A stretch of DNA of 25,599 bases from CAJQHT01 sp038123275 (GTDB taxonomy: Bacteria > Pseudomonadota > Alphaproteobacteria > Rickettsiales > UBA1997): contig JAYORG010000020.1 in the NCBI GenBank assembly GCA_038123275.1, positions 1 to 25,599 on the forward strand. Reading direction: 5' to 3'. The translations under genes and the position numbers were made by a program. This document shows positions 8,547 through 16,964 of the stretch, one piece after another (position 1 is the stretch's first letter; each line of letters begins with the position of its first letter). The notes under the pieces were generated by a model. The model was given only the letters and a program-made list of their open reading frames with translations, had not been told where the DNA came from and searched no databases.

Positions 8547-8608
8547 TTTAATTTGAATAAAATGATACATAAAATACCAAAAAGATGAAGTATTTTATTC
8601 AAATTAAA
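8547..8608 (-). terminator. Long AT-rich hairpin overlapping the gyrB stop codon
   Basis: Two perfect 17-bp arms (8547-8563 and 8592-8608) face each other across 28 nt, with the gyrB TAA (8604-8606) inside the right arm. On the transcribed strand this hairpin follows gyrB and precedes ggt, so it may terminate or reduce read-through. The loop also holds GTATTTTAT, which can pair with AATAAAATAC next to the stop, giving a smaller competing hairpin. The low GC content lowers confidence. Confidence 0.5.
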
Positions 8609-11036
8609 CATCCAGATTTACCACTTTAAGGGCATTTTTTTGAATAAATTCACGTCTTGGCTCAACTACATTTCCCATTAAAGTCGAGAAAGTTTCATCA
8701 GCCTCATCAAATTCATCTATTTTTACCTGCAATAATGTTCTATTAGACGGATCAAGAGTTGTTTCCCATAATTGTTCGGCGTTCATTTCACCTAAACCTT
8801 TAAAACGCTGTATTGAAGTACCTTTTTTACCAATTTCATTAATAAATTCTACTAATTCAACCGGGTTTTTTGTCTTATATTCCTCTTCCTTCTTACTAAA
8901 CGCAAGCTGAGAAGAAAAATCATCGACAATTTGTGTGGCCACCGAATTTAACGCAATAGCCTCTGGTGACTCGACTAATTCTCTAGAAATGGTAACTAAA
9001 TCTTTAACACCTCTAGATTCTTTAATAACATCAATTGATTCATTGCTAGCATTTGCTGACCACTTAATATCACTATCTAAACAATTTGTTTGTAAATTAG
9101 CAGCAATATTAGCAGCAACATCACCAGCCTTAGTGCTATCCTCAATCCAGTCGCTATTTAAAGACCCACTTAAAGCGGCTGCCTGTGCAATTTCAATTGG
9201 AATAAATCTAGCAACATTATTAAGTAAGTTGTTAAATTTGGTTAACTTATTAACAAAATCTAATAAGTCATTACCTGTACGATCTCCAGCTTTTGATTTT
9301 AAAACCGCTCCAGACAAGGCATTATCAATAATATAATCTTGTAAAGATTGTTCATTTTTCAAATAAACCTCACTTCCACCTTTTTTAACTTTGTAAAGAG
9401 GAGGTTGTGCTATGTAAAGATAACCTTTTTCAATTAACCCAGGCATATGACGAAAAAAGAAAGTCAAAAGCAAAGTTCTAATATGAGACCCATCAACATC
9501 GGCATCAGCCATAATAACAATCTTATGATATCTAATTTTATCTCCATCAAAATCTTCCTTACCAATACCTGTTCCAAGAGCAGTTATTATTGTGCCAATT
9601 TCAACTGAAGATAGCATCTTATCAAAACGAGCTCTTTCAACATTCAAAATTTTACCACGAATTGGTAAAATTGCCTGATATTTTCTATTTCTTCCACCCT
9701 TGGCAGAGCCACCGGCTGAATTACCCTCAACAATAAATAGTTCGCTTAAAGCTGGGTCTTTTTCTTGACAATCAGCTAATTTTCCTGGCAAATTACTAAC
9801 TTCTAGAACTGACTTTCTTCTAGTTAATTCTCTAGCTTTTCTAGCAGCATCTCTTGCTTGTGCAGCCTCTAAAGCTTTGCCAATAATAGCTTTTGCGTCT
9901 GTTGGTCTTTCCTCAAACCATTGAGATAATTTATCATTTAACTGGGCTTCAACATATGTTCTAACTTCACTTGAAACTAATTTATCTTTAGTTTGAGATG
10001 AAAATTTTGGATCAGGAACTTTAACTGATAAAACACAAGTTAAACCTTCTCTAACATCCTCGCCACTTAAAACAATTTTTTCTTTTTTAAATAATTTATT
10101 TTCAACAGCATAATTATTAACAGTTCTAGTTAACGCTGATCTAAACCCAGCTAGATGGGTGCCACCATCTCTTTGGCGAATATTATTAGTAAAACATAAA
10201 ACATTTTCATGATAGCTATCATTCCATTGCATAGCAACTTCTAATGTCATGCCATCAGATTCAGGAGCAATAACATCAACCGTCTCATGTAAAGAATTTT
10301 TACTTTTATCTAAAAATTGAACATAAGCCTTAACACCACCCTCATAAAATAAGATAGACTCTTTAGGCTCCTCATCTCTTAAATCTTTTAATATAATTTT
10401 AACGCCAGAATTAAGAAATGATAATTCTCTTAACCTATGCTCTAAAGTACCAAAATTAAATTTGGTGAAAGTGAAAGTTTCTCTTGAAGGATGAAAAGTT
10501 ATTTGCGAACCTTTCTTACCATTAGCATCACCAACAACCTCTAATGACTTAACGGTATCTCCATCTTCAAACCTAATAAAATGTTCTTTATCATCACGCC
10601 AAATTCTAACTTCTAACCAATCAGACAAGGCATTAACAACTGAAACACCCACACCATGCAAACCACCTGACACTTTGTAAGAATTTTGATCAAACTTACC
10701 ACCGGCATGAAGCTGAGTCATAATAACCTCAGCAGCACTAACCCCTTCTTCCTCATGAAGATCTACCGGAATACCCCGACCATTATCTTTTACCGCAACA
10801 GAACCATCTTCATTAAGCGATACAACAACTTCATCACAATGACCAGCCAAAGCTTCATCAATTGCATTATCAACTACTTCATAAACCATATGATGCAAAC
10901 CACTACCATCATCTGTATCACCAATATACATTCCTGGTCTTTTTCTAACTGCCTCTAGGCCTTTTAGAACTTTGATTGAATCTGCACCGTAATCAGCACT
11001 ATTTTTATTATTGGCTTGTAATTCTGCTTCTGACAT
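8604..11036 (-). CDS. gyrB: DNA gyrase subunit B
   Basis: GyrB is the ATPase subunit of DNA gyrase, which introduces negative supercoils with GyrA. The protein is 810 residues, normal for the family. The GHKL ATPase has VYEVVDNAIDEALAGHCD (51-68), DNGRGIPV (84-91) and GGLHGVGVSVVNALS (124-138). The transducer domain carries SSQTKDKL. The TOPRIM domain shows EGNSAGGSAKGGRNRKYQA (437-455) and the metal-binding DADVDG (511-516). The C-terminal QRFKGLGEMNAEQLWETTL is the gyrase tail, and a lineage-type insertion lies at about 575-715. The ATG at 11036 lacks a strong Shine-Dalgarno. A promoter (11117-11145) and leader hairpin (11077-11097) lie upstream; a hairpin covers the stop. It stands alone, not in a dnaA-dnaN-recF cluster. 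Confidence 0.98.
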   Translation of the reverse strand: MSEAELQANNKNSADYGADSIKVLKGLEAVRKRPGMYIGDTDDGSGLHHMVYEVVDNAIDEALAGHCDEVVVSLNEDGSVAVKDNGRGIPVDLHEEEGVSAAEVIMTQLHAGGKFDQNSYKVSGGLHGVGVSVVNALSDWLEVRIWRDDKEHFIRFEDGDTVKSLEVVGDANGKKGSQITFHPSRETFTFTKFNFGTLEHRLRELSFLNSGVKIILKDLRDEEPKESILFYEGGVKAYVQFLDKSKNSLHETVDVIAPESDGMTLEVAMQWNDSYHENVLCFTNNIRQRDGGTHLAGFRSALTRTVNNYAVENKLFKKEKIVLSGEDVREGLTCVLSVKVPDPKFSSQTKDKLVSSEVRTYVEAQLNDKLSQWFEERPTDAKAIIGKALEAAQARDAARKARELTRRKSVLEVSNLPGKLADCQEKDPALSELFIVEGNSAGGSAKGGRNRKYQAILPIRGKILNVERARFDKMLSSVEIGTIITALGTGIGKEDFDGDKIRYHKIVIMADADVDGSHIRTLLLTFFFRHMPGLIEKGYLYIAQPPLYKVKKGGSEVYLKNEQSLQDYIIDNALSGAVLKSKAGDRTGNDLLDFVNKLTKFNNLLNNVARFIPIEIAQAAALSGSLNSDWIEDSTKAGDVAANIAANLQTNCLDSDIKWSANASNESIDVIKESRGVKDLVTISRELVESPEAIALNSVATQIVDDFSSQLAFSKKEEEYKTKNPVELVEFINEIGKKGTSIQRFKGLGEMNAEQLWETTLDPSNRTLLQVKIDEFDEADETFSTLMGNVVEPRREFIQKNALKVVNLDV

Positions 11037-11076
11037 TTAACTTGAAAATTTTGATTGAAATTGTGGTTGTTCTCAC

Positions 11077-11097
11077 ACTTACATAAAATATGTAAGT
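11077..11097 (-). promoter_or_regulatory. Hairpin in the gyrB leader
   Basis: ACTTACATA and its complement (9-bp perfect stem, loop AAA) occupy 11077-11097, between the proposed promoter and the gyrB start. In the mRNA it would form about 40 nt before the ATG. It could be a leader structure or a protein-binding palindrome; sequence alone cannot decide. Confidence 0.4.
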
Positions 11098-11116
11098 AGA
11101 AGTTATTAAAGAAGCT

Positions 11117-11145
11117 ATTTTAGGAGTTATAGCTTTAAATGTCTA
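11117..11145 (-). promoter_or_regulatory. Candidate sigma-70 promoter of gyrB
   Basis: On the minus strand TAGACA (11145-11140) and TAAAAT (11122-11117) are separated by exactly 17 bp, one of the better -35/-10 pairs in the window. Transcription would start near 11110, giving a leader of about 75 nt. The MITE at 11177-11340 lies just upstream of it. Confidence 0.5.
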
Positions 11146-11176
11146 GCTATTTATGAGGTCTTTTAGGAACCTGTCT

Positions 11177-11340
11177 TAGGCTCTGTTAACAACGTTATAA
11201 TATGTTTAATTTTGGCATATTTTTAGCGCTTTTTTGAGAAAATTAGGATAGATATCAGGATACATCTTGAGTAATTTTGTTAAAAAATAAGCAAAAATAG
11301 GATAAAATTAAACATATTATAACTTTGTTAACAGAGGCTA
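11177..11340. mobile_element. MITE-like palindromic element flanked by TA (IS630/mariner type)
   Basis: The element is 164 bp and has no coding capacity. Its ends are 37-bp inverted repeats (11177-11213 and 11304-11340) matching at 35 positions, each beginning TA then GGCTCTGTTAAC or GCCTCTGTTAAC. The interior continues the symmetry imperfectly, so nearly the whole element could fold as one hairpin. TA at both outer edges fits the TA target duplication of IS630/Tc1-mariner transposases. Removing the element with one TA leaves a sequence matching 19326-19348 at 20 of 23 positions, which looks like an empty related site. It lies between the thioredoxin-NHL gene stop (11348) and the gyrB promoter. 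No transposase is in the window. Confidence 0.8.
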
Positions 11341-11347
11341 GGTCTTT

Positions 11348-13333
11348 TTAAAGAGATATTTCTATTGATTGAACATCACTATCTTCATTTGGAGTAATCT
11401 TGGATTCATAACTATGAATAAAACATAAAGCATTCTTTTTATTCTCACAATAATACACACTACCTTGTAAATAATAATAATTTTTTTCTGACATTTTAGG
11501 TAATTTTATTGTACCACTTTTAACCATATTCCAGTCATAGCTAGCTATAAGATTAGCTTCTTTTTTACCAATAACCTCAACTAAATTAAAGAAACTTGGA
11601 GCCTTATCGTTAATTTTCCAATCTTTTTTTAAGGTTAAAATTAAATTAACATTTTCATCACTCTTAACAATACTATCAGGCAATGTTTCCAAATTTGGCA
11701 AATATTCCAACAAACCATCTTGAGGCAATCTTAATCGAGGCAAAATGTCTAAAATAGCTGTTTTACCATTCATTCTATTTTTAACCACAATCCTATTATT
11801 GTGACTATCAACTATGTAAAATTTACCTTTTATTGATATTAGATCAGAAACCTCATTATAAGAAGTTACAGCACCAATATCATTAGCTTTTATACCATTA
11901 CCACTATAATTGCTAATCTTCTTAGATTTATGATTATATTTTCTTACTAAATGATTATAACTATCAGCAATATAAACACCCGTTCTATCAACAAATAAAC
12001 CAAGAGGATTTTGCATAGAAGCTACCGATTTTTGACCATTCTTATTGCCAAATTTATTTATACCATCACCTATTAATGTTTTAACATCTCCAAATTTATT
12101 GACCACCCTTAAAGAAGAAGAATAAGAATCAACAAAATAGAGTTTATTATTAAAAGCCCTTAATCCACTTGGCTGGGCTAATGAGTTTTCACCATTCTTG
12201 CCATCAACCATCTCCCTTTTTCCATTTCCAGAAAATGGCACAATTCTATCTTCACTAATATTGTATTTTAAAAGTTGATTTGTCCCTAAATTAGCAATCA
12301 TAATATGATCTTTATCAGGAAAATATTCAAGATCCTGCGGCGAAGATAAATTAACCTCACTGGCATTTTGAGCCTTATCTATTATTTCTCCTCTTAAACC
12401 AGAACCAACAACAGTACTAACTTTTTTAGTTTTAAAATTAACTTTACGAATTGCATGATTTCCTCTATCAGCAACATATAAAATATCTGCCTTATAAAGC
12501 AGTCCAACAGGTTGGTTAAAGGTTGCCTCTTTCAAATCTCCATCTTTAAAACCAGATATTTTTGAACCTATCTTTGCTATTATCTCTCCTTTTAGTGTAG
12601 AAACAATAATATTATTATCTGCAGAATTAGAAATTATTAATGCTGATATCTTTCTTCCTTTATATCTAAAATTTTTTGCATATTCAATTTTTGTTGGAAA
12701 ATTTAAAACATTGCCCAAGGCTTTATTTTTTTCCAAAATAATAGGTAGTGGATCTTGATTTAAAAGAAAACGATACTTCTTGGATAATTTACTAATTTTT
12801 TTAGATAATACTGCACTATTTCCTATACCCTCAAAAACTTCTTCTACTTGACCTTTAGGATTAATTAAAACCAAACTTGGCCAAGACTTAATATTAAAAC
12901 TATTCCAAATTCTAAGATTTAAATCATTAATTACTGGGTGAGTAATGTCATATTTGATTATTGCTTCTTTAATACTTTGAGGATTTTTTTCATTATCAAA
13001 TTTACCACTATGAACCCCAACAACCAAGAGCTTATCACCAAATTTAGCCTCTAATTCTTTGATATCTGGAATATTTTGAATACATTTTATGCAGGCATAT
13101 GTCCAAAAATCTAATAAAACGATACGACCCTGTAAATCTTCTTTGGTCAAACCTTTAGAAACATTAAACCATTTCTTTTCTTCACTTTTAAAAGTAAGAG
13201 AATTGAAAACTTCAGAATTTTTGGTTGAGGCAACAGAGAATATATAAGAAAAAAAGGAAAATAAGAACCACAATGATATTATAGATGATACTATTAATAA
13301 GATAAGAGCTTTATCTTTCTTATTTATAACCAT
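11348..13333 (-). CDS. Membrane-anchored thioredoxin-fold / NHL-repeat protein
   Basis: A 661-residue protein with one N-terminal membrane segment (about 9-33), so the rest is probably periplasmic. Residues about 50-190 form a thioredoxin-like domain with LLDFWTYACIKCIQNIPD (73-90) and the redox pair Cys81-x-x-Cys84, then SWPSLVLINPKG. From about 210 onward come NHL-type beta-propeller repeats: VGLLYKADILYVADRGNHAIRK (in parts), PSGLRAFNNKLYFVDS, PLGLFVDRTGVYIADSYNHLVRKY. The TlpA/NHLRC2-like order thioredoxin-NHL is known from animals and bacteria, but the substrate is not established. I chose ATG 13333 over the TTG three codons upstream. The C-terminal 150 residues do not look like NHL repeats. 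A MITE sits 8 bp past the stop. Confidence 0.85.
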   Translation of the reverse strand: MVINKKDKALILLIVSSIISLWFLFSFFSYIFSVASTKNSEVFNSLTFKSEEKKWFNVSKGLTKEDLQGRIVLLDFWTYACIKCIQNIPDIKELEAKFGDKLLVVGVHSGKFDNEKNPQSIKEAIIKYDITHPVINDLNLRIWNSFNIKSWPSLVLINPKGQVEEVFEGIGNSAVLSKKISKLSKKYRFLLNQDPLPIILEKNKALGNVLNFPTKIEYAKNFRYKGRKISALIISNSADNNIIVSTLKGEIIAKIGSKISGFKDGDLKEATFNQPVGLLYKADILYVADRGNHAIRKVNFKTKKVSTVVGSGLRGEIIDKAQNASEVNLSSPQDLEYFPDKDHIMIANLGTNQLLKYNISEDRIVPFSGNGKREMVDGKNGENSLAQPSGLRAFNNKLYFVDSYSSSLRVVNKFGDVKTLIGDGINKFGNKNGQKSVASMQNPLGLFVDRTGVYIADSYNHLVRKYNHKSKKISNYSGNGIKANDIGAVTSYNEVSDLISIKGKFYIVDSHNNRIVVKNRMNGKTAILDILPRLRLPQDGLLEYLPNLETLPDSIVKSDENVNLILTLKKDWKINDKAPSFFNLVEVIGKKEANLIASYDWNMVKSGTIKLPKMSEKNYYYLQGSVYYCENKKNALCFIHSYESKITPNEDSDVQSIEISL

Positions 13334-13396
13334 ACCTAACAATTATGTGAATATAGAAAATAACTAAAATTTAGATTAATACTAAAAGGAAACTCT

Positions 13397-13603
13397 TTAA
13401 GAAGTAAATCCAGTGAAATCTCTTCTACGACTTCTTCTAGTTTTAATTATGCTTTCTTCTTCTCTACGAGCTCTTCTTTCAGAAGGCTTTTCATAGGCCT
13501 TTCTTAATTTAGCTTCGCGGATAATTCCTTCTCTTTGAGCCTTTTTTCTAAAGGTGCGAATCGCCATTTCAAGATTGGCTTTACTGTGAACTTTAACTTG
13601 CAT
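13397..13603 (-). CDS. rpsU: Small ribosomal subunit protein bS21
   Basis: bS21 is a short basic protein of the 30S subunit near the anti-Shine-Dalgarno region of 16S rRNA, needed for initiation. The 68-residue product MQVKVHSKANLEMAIRTFRK continues with KAQREGIIREAKLR and the signature YEKPSERRARREEES, then an Arg-rich tail. I start it at ATG 13603; the codon before it is TTG, which would add one residue and is unlikely to be used. It lies between prfB and the thioredoxin-NHL gene on the same strand, 63 nt from the prfB stop, so it may share a transcript. Confidence 0.95.
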   Translation of the reverse strand: MQVKVHSKANLEMAIRTFRKKAQREGIIREAKLRKAYEKPSERRARREEESIIKTRRSRRRDFTGFTS

Positions 13604-13666
13604 CAATAAAATTTATTACATTAAAAAATTAAGGGATGGTTCATTATTAATACTAAAATTAACATT

Positions 13667-14759
13667 TCAAGCATTTTCTAACATAGCTGCAATAAAATTA
13701 TCTAGATCGCCATCTAAAACTGCTGAAGGGTTAGTATGTTCTACTCCTGTTCTTAAATCCTTCACCAATTTATAAGGATGTAACACATATGACCTTATTT
13801 GATGACCCCAACCATTATCAGTTTTGAAAGAATTAACTTCATCTTGCTCCTCTTGTTTTTTTCTAAGCTCTAACTCATAAAGTCTTGATTTAAGCATCTT
13901 CATTGCCTCTGCTTTATTTCTAATTTGTGAGCGATCATTTTGGCATTGCACCACAATATTAGTTGGTATATGAGTAATTCTTACAGCACTATCTGTTTTA
14001 TTAACATGTTGACCGCCAGCACCGCTAGCACGATATGTATCAATTCTTAAATCTTTTTCATCTATTTGTATTTCTATTTTTTCATCCACCACAGGATACA
14101 CCCAAACACTGGCAAAACTAGTTTGTCTTTTACCATTAGAATTAAATGGAGAAATTCTAACCAAACGATGAATACCACTCTCAGTTCTAGACCAGCCATA
14201 AGCATTATAACCAGAAATTTTCAAAGTTGCAGATTTAATGCCTGCTTCTTCACCTTCTAAATAGCTAACTATTTCTATTTTAAACTCATGACTTACAGCC
14301 CATCTGGAATACATACGAAATAACATCTCCGCAAAATCGCAAGCATCATTGCCACCCACTCCAGTATTAATCTCTAAAAAACAATCATTCTTATCGCTTG
14401 AGCCTTTAAACAAACACTGGGTTTTATTATTATGAGCAATTTCCTCTAATTTTTTAAGATTAAGCTCAACTTCTTTAATAACTTCATCATCATTTTCAAG
14501 TAAAGCCATCTCTAATAAATCAGAATTATCTTTAAGCTCAACTTCAAGCAATTCCAATTCCTTAAGAGTTTTTTCAATATAACTCTTTTCTTGCATAACA
14601 CTAGAAGCCAACTCTTGATTTTCCCAAAAATCAGGATGGGTAATTTTATTTTCTAATTCACCTAAAATAATTTTTAATTTACCAGGGTCAAAGACACCCC
14701 CTAATCACCTTTAAATTAGCTTTAATAGAATCAATTATTGGTTGTAACTGCGTTATCAT
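13667..14759 (-). CDS. prfB: Peptide chain release factor 2, with programmed +1 frameshift
   Basis: RF2 releases peptides at UGA and UAA. The reading frame begins at ATG 14759 (MITQLQPIIDSIKANLKVIR), runs 23 codons and meets TGA at 14690-14688; a +1 shift at CTT leads into DPGKLKIILGELENK and the remaining frame, 363 residues in total. The codon-recognition tripeptide SPF (in RISPFNSNGKRQTSF) and the peptidyl-hydrolysis motif GGQ (SGAGGQHVNKTDS) are both intact. The length without the shift would lack the N-terminal helix, so the downstream frame alone is not the whole gene. Autoregulation follows: low RF2 slows termination at UGA and favours the shift. It is divergent from lpd. The intact gene means UGA is read as stop in this organism. 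Confidence 0.96.
14688..14702 (-). other. prfB programmed +1 frameshift site
   Basis: On the minus strand the site reads AGGGGG TGT CTT TGA C. It has the internal Shine-Dalgarno-like AGGGGG (14702-14697) three bases before the slippery CTT (14693-14691), followed by TGA (14690-14688) and C, the poorest termination context. It matches the classical E. coli site except that TGT replaces TAT before CTT. Confidence 0.95.
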
Positions 14760-14767
14760 AAATAAAA

Positions 14768-14829
14768 TATCTTGAAGTTTTGCTAACAAAAAAGTAAATT
14801 CTCTGCCTTAATTGCTAATTTTCAAGATA
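14768..14829. repeat. Spaced inverted repeat in the prfB/lpd divergent region
   Basis: TATCTTGAA (14768-14776) and its exact complement TTCAAGATA (14821-14829) frame 44 nt in the 93-bp region between the two divergent starts. It may mark paired operator half-sites, but in AT-rich DNA it could be chance. The right half ends about 10 nt before the lpd Shine-Dalgarno. Confidence 0.3.
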
Positions 14830-14852
14830 ATTAATAGATAGGAGTAATAAAA

Positions 14853-16274
14853 ATGACAACATCAAATCAATATGACCTTTGTGTAATTGGAGCTGGACCA
14901 GGCGGTTATGTAGCGGCAATTAGAGGAGCTCAATTAGGTCTAAAAACAGTTATAATAGAAGACAACCATCTAGGTGGCATTTGCCTAAATTGGGGATGTA
15001 TACCAACAAAAGTCTTGCTTAGATCTTCAGAAATTAATCACCTTTTACATAACCTTGATCAATTTGGCTTTAGTGCTAAAGAGGTTAAATTTGATTTTGC
15101 TAAAATTATTGCCAGATCAAGAACTGTTTCTAAACAATTAAGTGGTGGCATAGCAGCATTATTAAAGAAAAATAAGGTAGAAGTTATTGATGGATTTGGT
15201 AAAATTGCTGGTAAAAATAAAGTTGCTATTAGTAAAAACAATAAAGCCATTGATCAAATTAATGCTAAAGCTATTATAATTGGAACTGGAGCCAGAGCAA
15301 GACAAATTCCTGGAATGGAATCTGATGGCCAATCAATATGGAGTTATCGTGAAGCCATGACTCCAAAATCATTACCAAAATCTTTATTAGTTGTTGGCAG
15401 TGGCGCTATTGGTGTTGAATTTGCTTCCTTTTATAAAAATATGGGCGTAGATGTTACAATAGTTGAAATGGCACCAAATATATTGCCAGTTGAAGATATT
15501 GAAATCTCAAAATTAGCTAGAAAATCTTTTGAAAAACAAGGAATAAAAATCCATACCTGCGCTAATTTAAAATCAATCAAGAAAGGTAAAAATAATGTCA
15601 CAGCTACAATTGAAATTGACGGCAAAAAACAAGAGCTTACTGCTGATAAAGTTATTATGGCTGTTGGAATTGTACCAAATGTAGAAAATATTGGCTTAGA
15701 TAAAACTAGAATTAAACTTGATAGAGGTTTTGTTGTTACAAATGGCTATTTAGAAACTGACGAAAAAGATGTTTATGCAATTGGAGACGTTGCATCTGCA
15801 CCATGGCTGGCTCATAAAGCTTCTCATGAAGGTGTAATTGCTGCTGAAAAAATTGCTGAGAAATTAGGTAAATTTGATGCTTCTAATACTCACCCTATTA
15901 AAAGAGAAAATATCCCAGGATGTACTTATTGCATGCCACAAATTGCTTCTGTTGGTCTGACTGAAGCGAAAGCCAAAGAAGCTGGGAAAAAAATTAAAGT
16001 TGGCAGATTCCCTTATGTTGGAAATGGCAAAGCTATCGCCATGGGTGAAACAGAAGGCTTAATTAAAACCATCTTTGACGAAGAAACTGGCGAATTACTT
16101 GGAGCCCACATGATTGGAGCCGAAGTAACAGAAATGATTCAAGGCTACATAATTGGCAAACAAGCTGAATTAACTGAAACTGACTTTATGCACACAATTT
16201 TCCCACATCCAACAATGTCAGAAATGATGCATGAATCTGTTTTGGATGCTTATGGCAAAACAATTCATTTTTAA
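14853..16274 (+). CDS. lpd: Dihydrolipoyl dehydrogenase (E3)
   Basis: E3 reoxidises dihydrolipoyl groups of the 2-oxoacid dehydrogenase complexes, passing electrons through a disulfide and FAD to NAD. The protein is 473 residues, standard for the family. Visible are the FAD-binding GAGPGG (13-18), the redox site GGICLNWGCIPTK with Cys44 and Cys49, the NAD-binding VVGSGAIGVEFASFYKNMG region, DVYAIGDVA for the second FAD contact, and the C-terminal interface HTIFPHPTMSEMMHE with the His-Glu pair. A Shine-Dalgarno AGGAG (14840-14844) sits 8 nt before the ATG. No E1 or E2 gene is adjacent, so the parent complex (pyruvate or 2-oxoglutarate dehydrogenase) cannot be fixed; the CLNWGCIPTK form is common in pyruvate-dehydrogenase-type E3. 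Confidence 0.97.
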   Translation: MTTSNQYDLCVIGAGPGGYVAAIRGAQLGLKTVIIEDNHLGGICLNWGCIPTKVLLRSSEINHLLHNLDQFGFSAKEVKFDFAKIIARSRTVSKQLSGGIAALLKKNKVEVIDGFGKIAGKNKVAISKNNKAIDQINAKAIIIGTGARARQIPGMESDGQSIWSYREAMTPKSLPKSLLVVGSGAIGVEFASFYKNMGVDVTIVEMAPNILPVEDIEISKLARKSFEKQGIKIHTCANLKSIKKGKNNVTATIEIDGKKQELTADKVIMAVGIVPNVENIGLDKTRIKLDRGFVVTNGYLETDEKDVYAIGDVASAPWLAHKASHEGVIAAEKIAEKLGKFDASNTHPIKRENIPGCTYCMPQIASVGLTEAKAKEAGKKIKVGRFPYVGNGKAIAMGETEGLIKTIFDEETGELLGAHMIGAEVTEMIQGYIIGKQAELTETDFMHTIFPHPTMSEMMHESVLDAYGKTIHF

Positions 16275-16333
16275 AATAGACTTATTTCGAAACTATAGTA
16301 TTTTGCTGCAACCTGTCTTCGACCTCCAAGCGA

Positions 16334-16357
16334 GGGGTCAGAGTAAACACTGACCCC
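16334..16357. other. GC-rich hairpin between lpd and the acetyltransferase gene
   Basis: GGGGTCAG (16334-16341) pairs perfectly with CTGACCCC (16350-16357) across 8 nt, in a short stretch (about 16310-16375) far richer in GC than its surroundings. GACCTC at 16321-16326 offers a competing partner for the left arm. No T-run follows, so a standard terminator for lpd is uncertain; it may be a remnant of a palindromic repeat. Confidence 0.5.
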
Positions 16358-16415
16358 ACCCCGTCAGGAACTTTGATTATGAGGGTGTAAAAAAGCAACC
16401 CTAACTCTAACAAAA

Positions 16416-16964
16416 ATGCTTGAAACCAACCGTCTTATCCTAAGAAAATTTAAAGAATCAGACCTAGAATCTTTTGCTAAAATCAACTCCAACAAAAAGG
16501 TCTGTAAATTTTTACCATCAATCATTTCCAAAGAAGAATCCAAAGAAATGATAAAAAGAATAATAGATCATTTTGATAAATATGGTTTTGGATTTTTTGC
16601 TGTCCAATTAAAAGCAAACAACAAATTTATTGGTTTTATTGGCATAGCAAGAGTGGATTACTTTGAACCACCTTTTAAATCTCTAGAATCTCCACCAATA
16701 GAAATAGCATGGCGTTTAGATGAACAATATTGGAATCAAGGACTAGCGACTGAAGGTGCAAAAGCAGTATTAGATTTTGCCTTCAAAAAACTAAAGCTAA
16801 AAGAAATAGTATCTTTTACCACTACAAATAACCTGGCTTCAAAAAAAGTTATGGAAAAAATTGGCATGCAACGCGACCCAAAATTTGATTTCAAACATCC
16901 AAATTTAACAAAAGATCATCCTTTATCTGAGCATGTTTTATATAGAATTACGAATATTATTTAA
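16416..16964 (+). CDS. GNAT family N-acetyltransferase (RimJ/RimL-like)
   Basis: This 182-residue protein begins LETNRLILRKFKESDLESFAKI, the usual opening of RimJ/RimL-type acetyltransferases, and has the acetyl-CoA-binding segment around YWNQGLATEGAKAVLDFAF followed by NLASKKVMEKIGM, the conserved late helix. It transfers an acetyl group from acetyl-CoA, but the substrate cannot be told: ribosomal-protein N-termini, small molecules and free amino acids are all possible for this subfamily. No Shine-Dalgarno is evident at ATG 16416. Its 3' end overlaps the convergent fic gene by 8 bp. It does not look like a drug-resistance acetyltransferase by any motif I recognise. Confidence 0.88.
   Translation: MLETNRLILRKFKESDLESFAKINSNKKVCKFLPSIISKEESKEMIKRIIDHFDKYGFGFFAVQLKANNKFIGFIGIARVDYFEPPFKSLESPPIEIAWRLDEQYWNQGLATEGAKAVLDFAFKKLKLKEIVSFTTTNNLASKKVMEKIGMQRDPKFDFKHPNLTKDHPLSEHVLYRITNII

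Noticed and set aside
8935..9336. 133-codon plus-strand frame inside gyrB
   Set aside because: Antisense to the gyrB insertion and TOPRIM region; no family or start signal.
13667..14611. prfB as a truncated or frameshifted gene
   Set aside because: The apparent break is the standard programmed +1 frameshift with all elements present.
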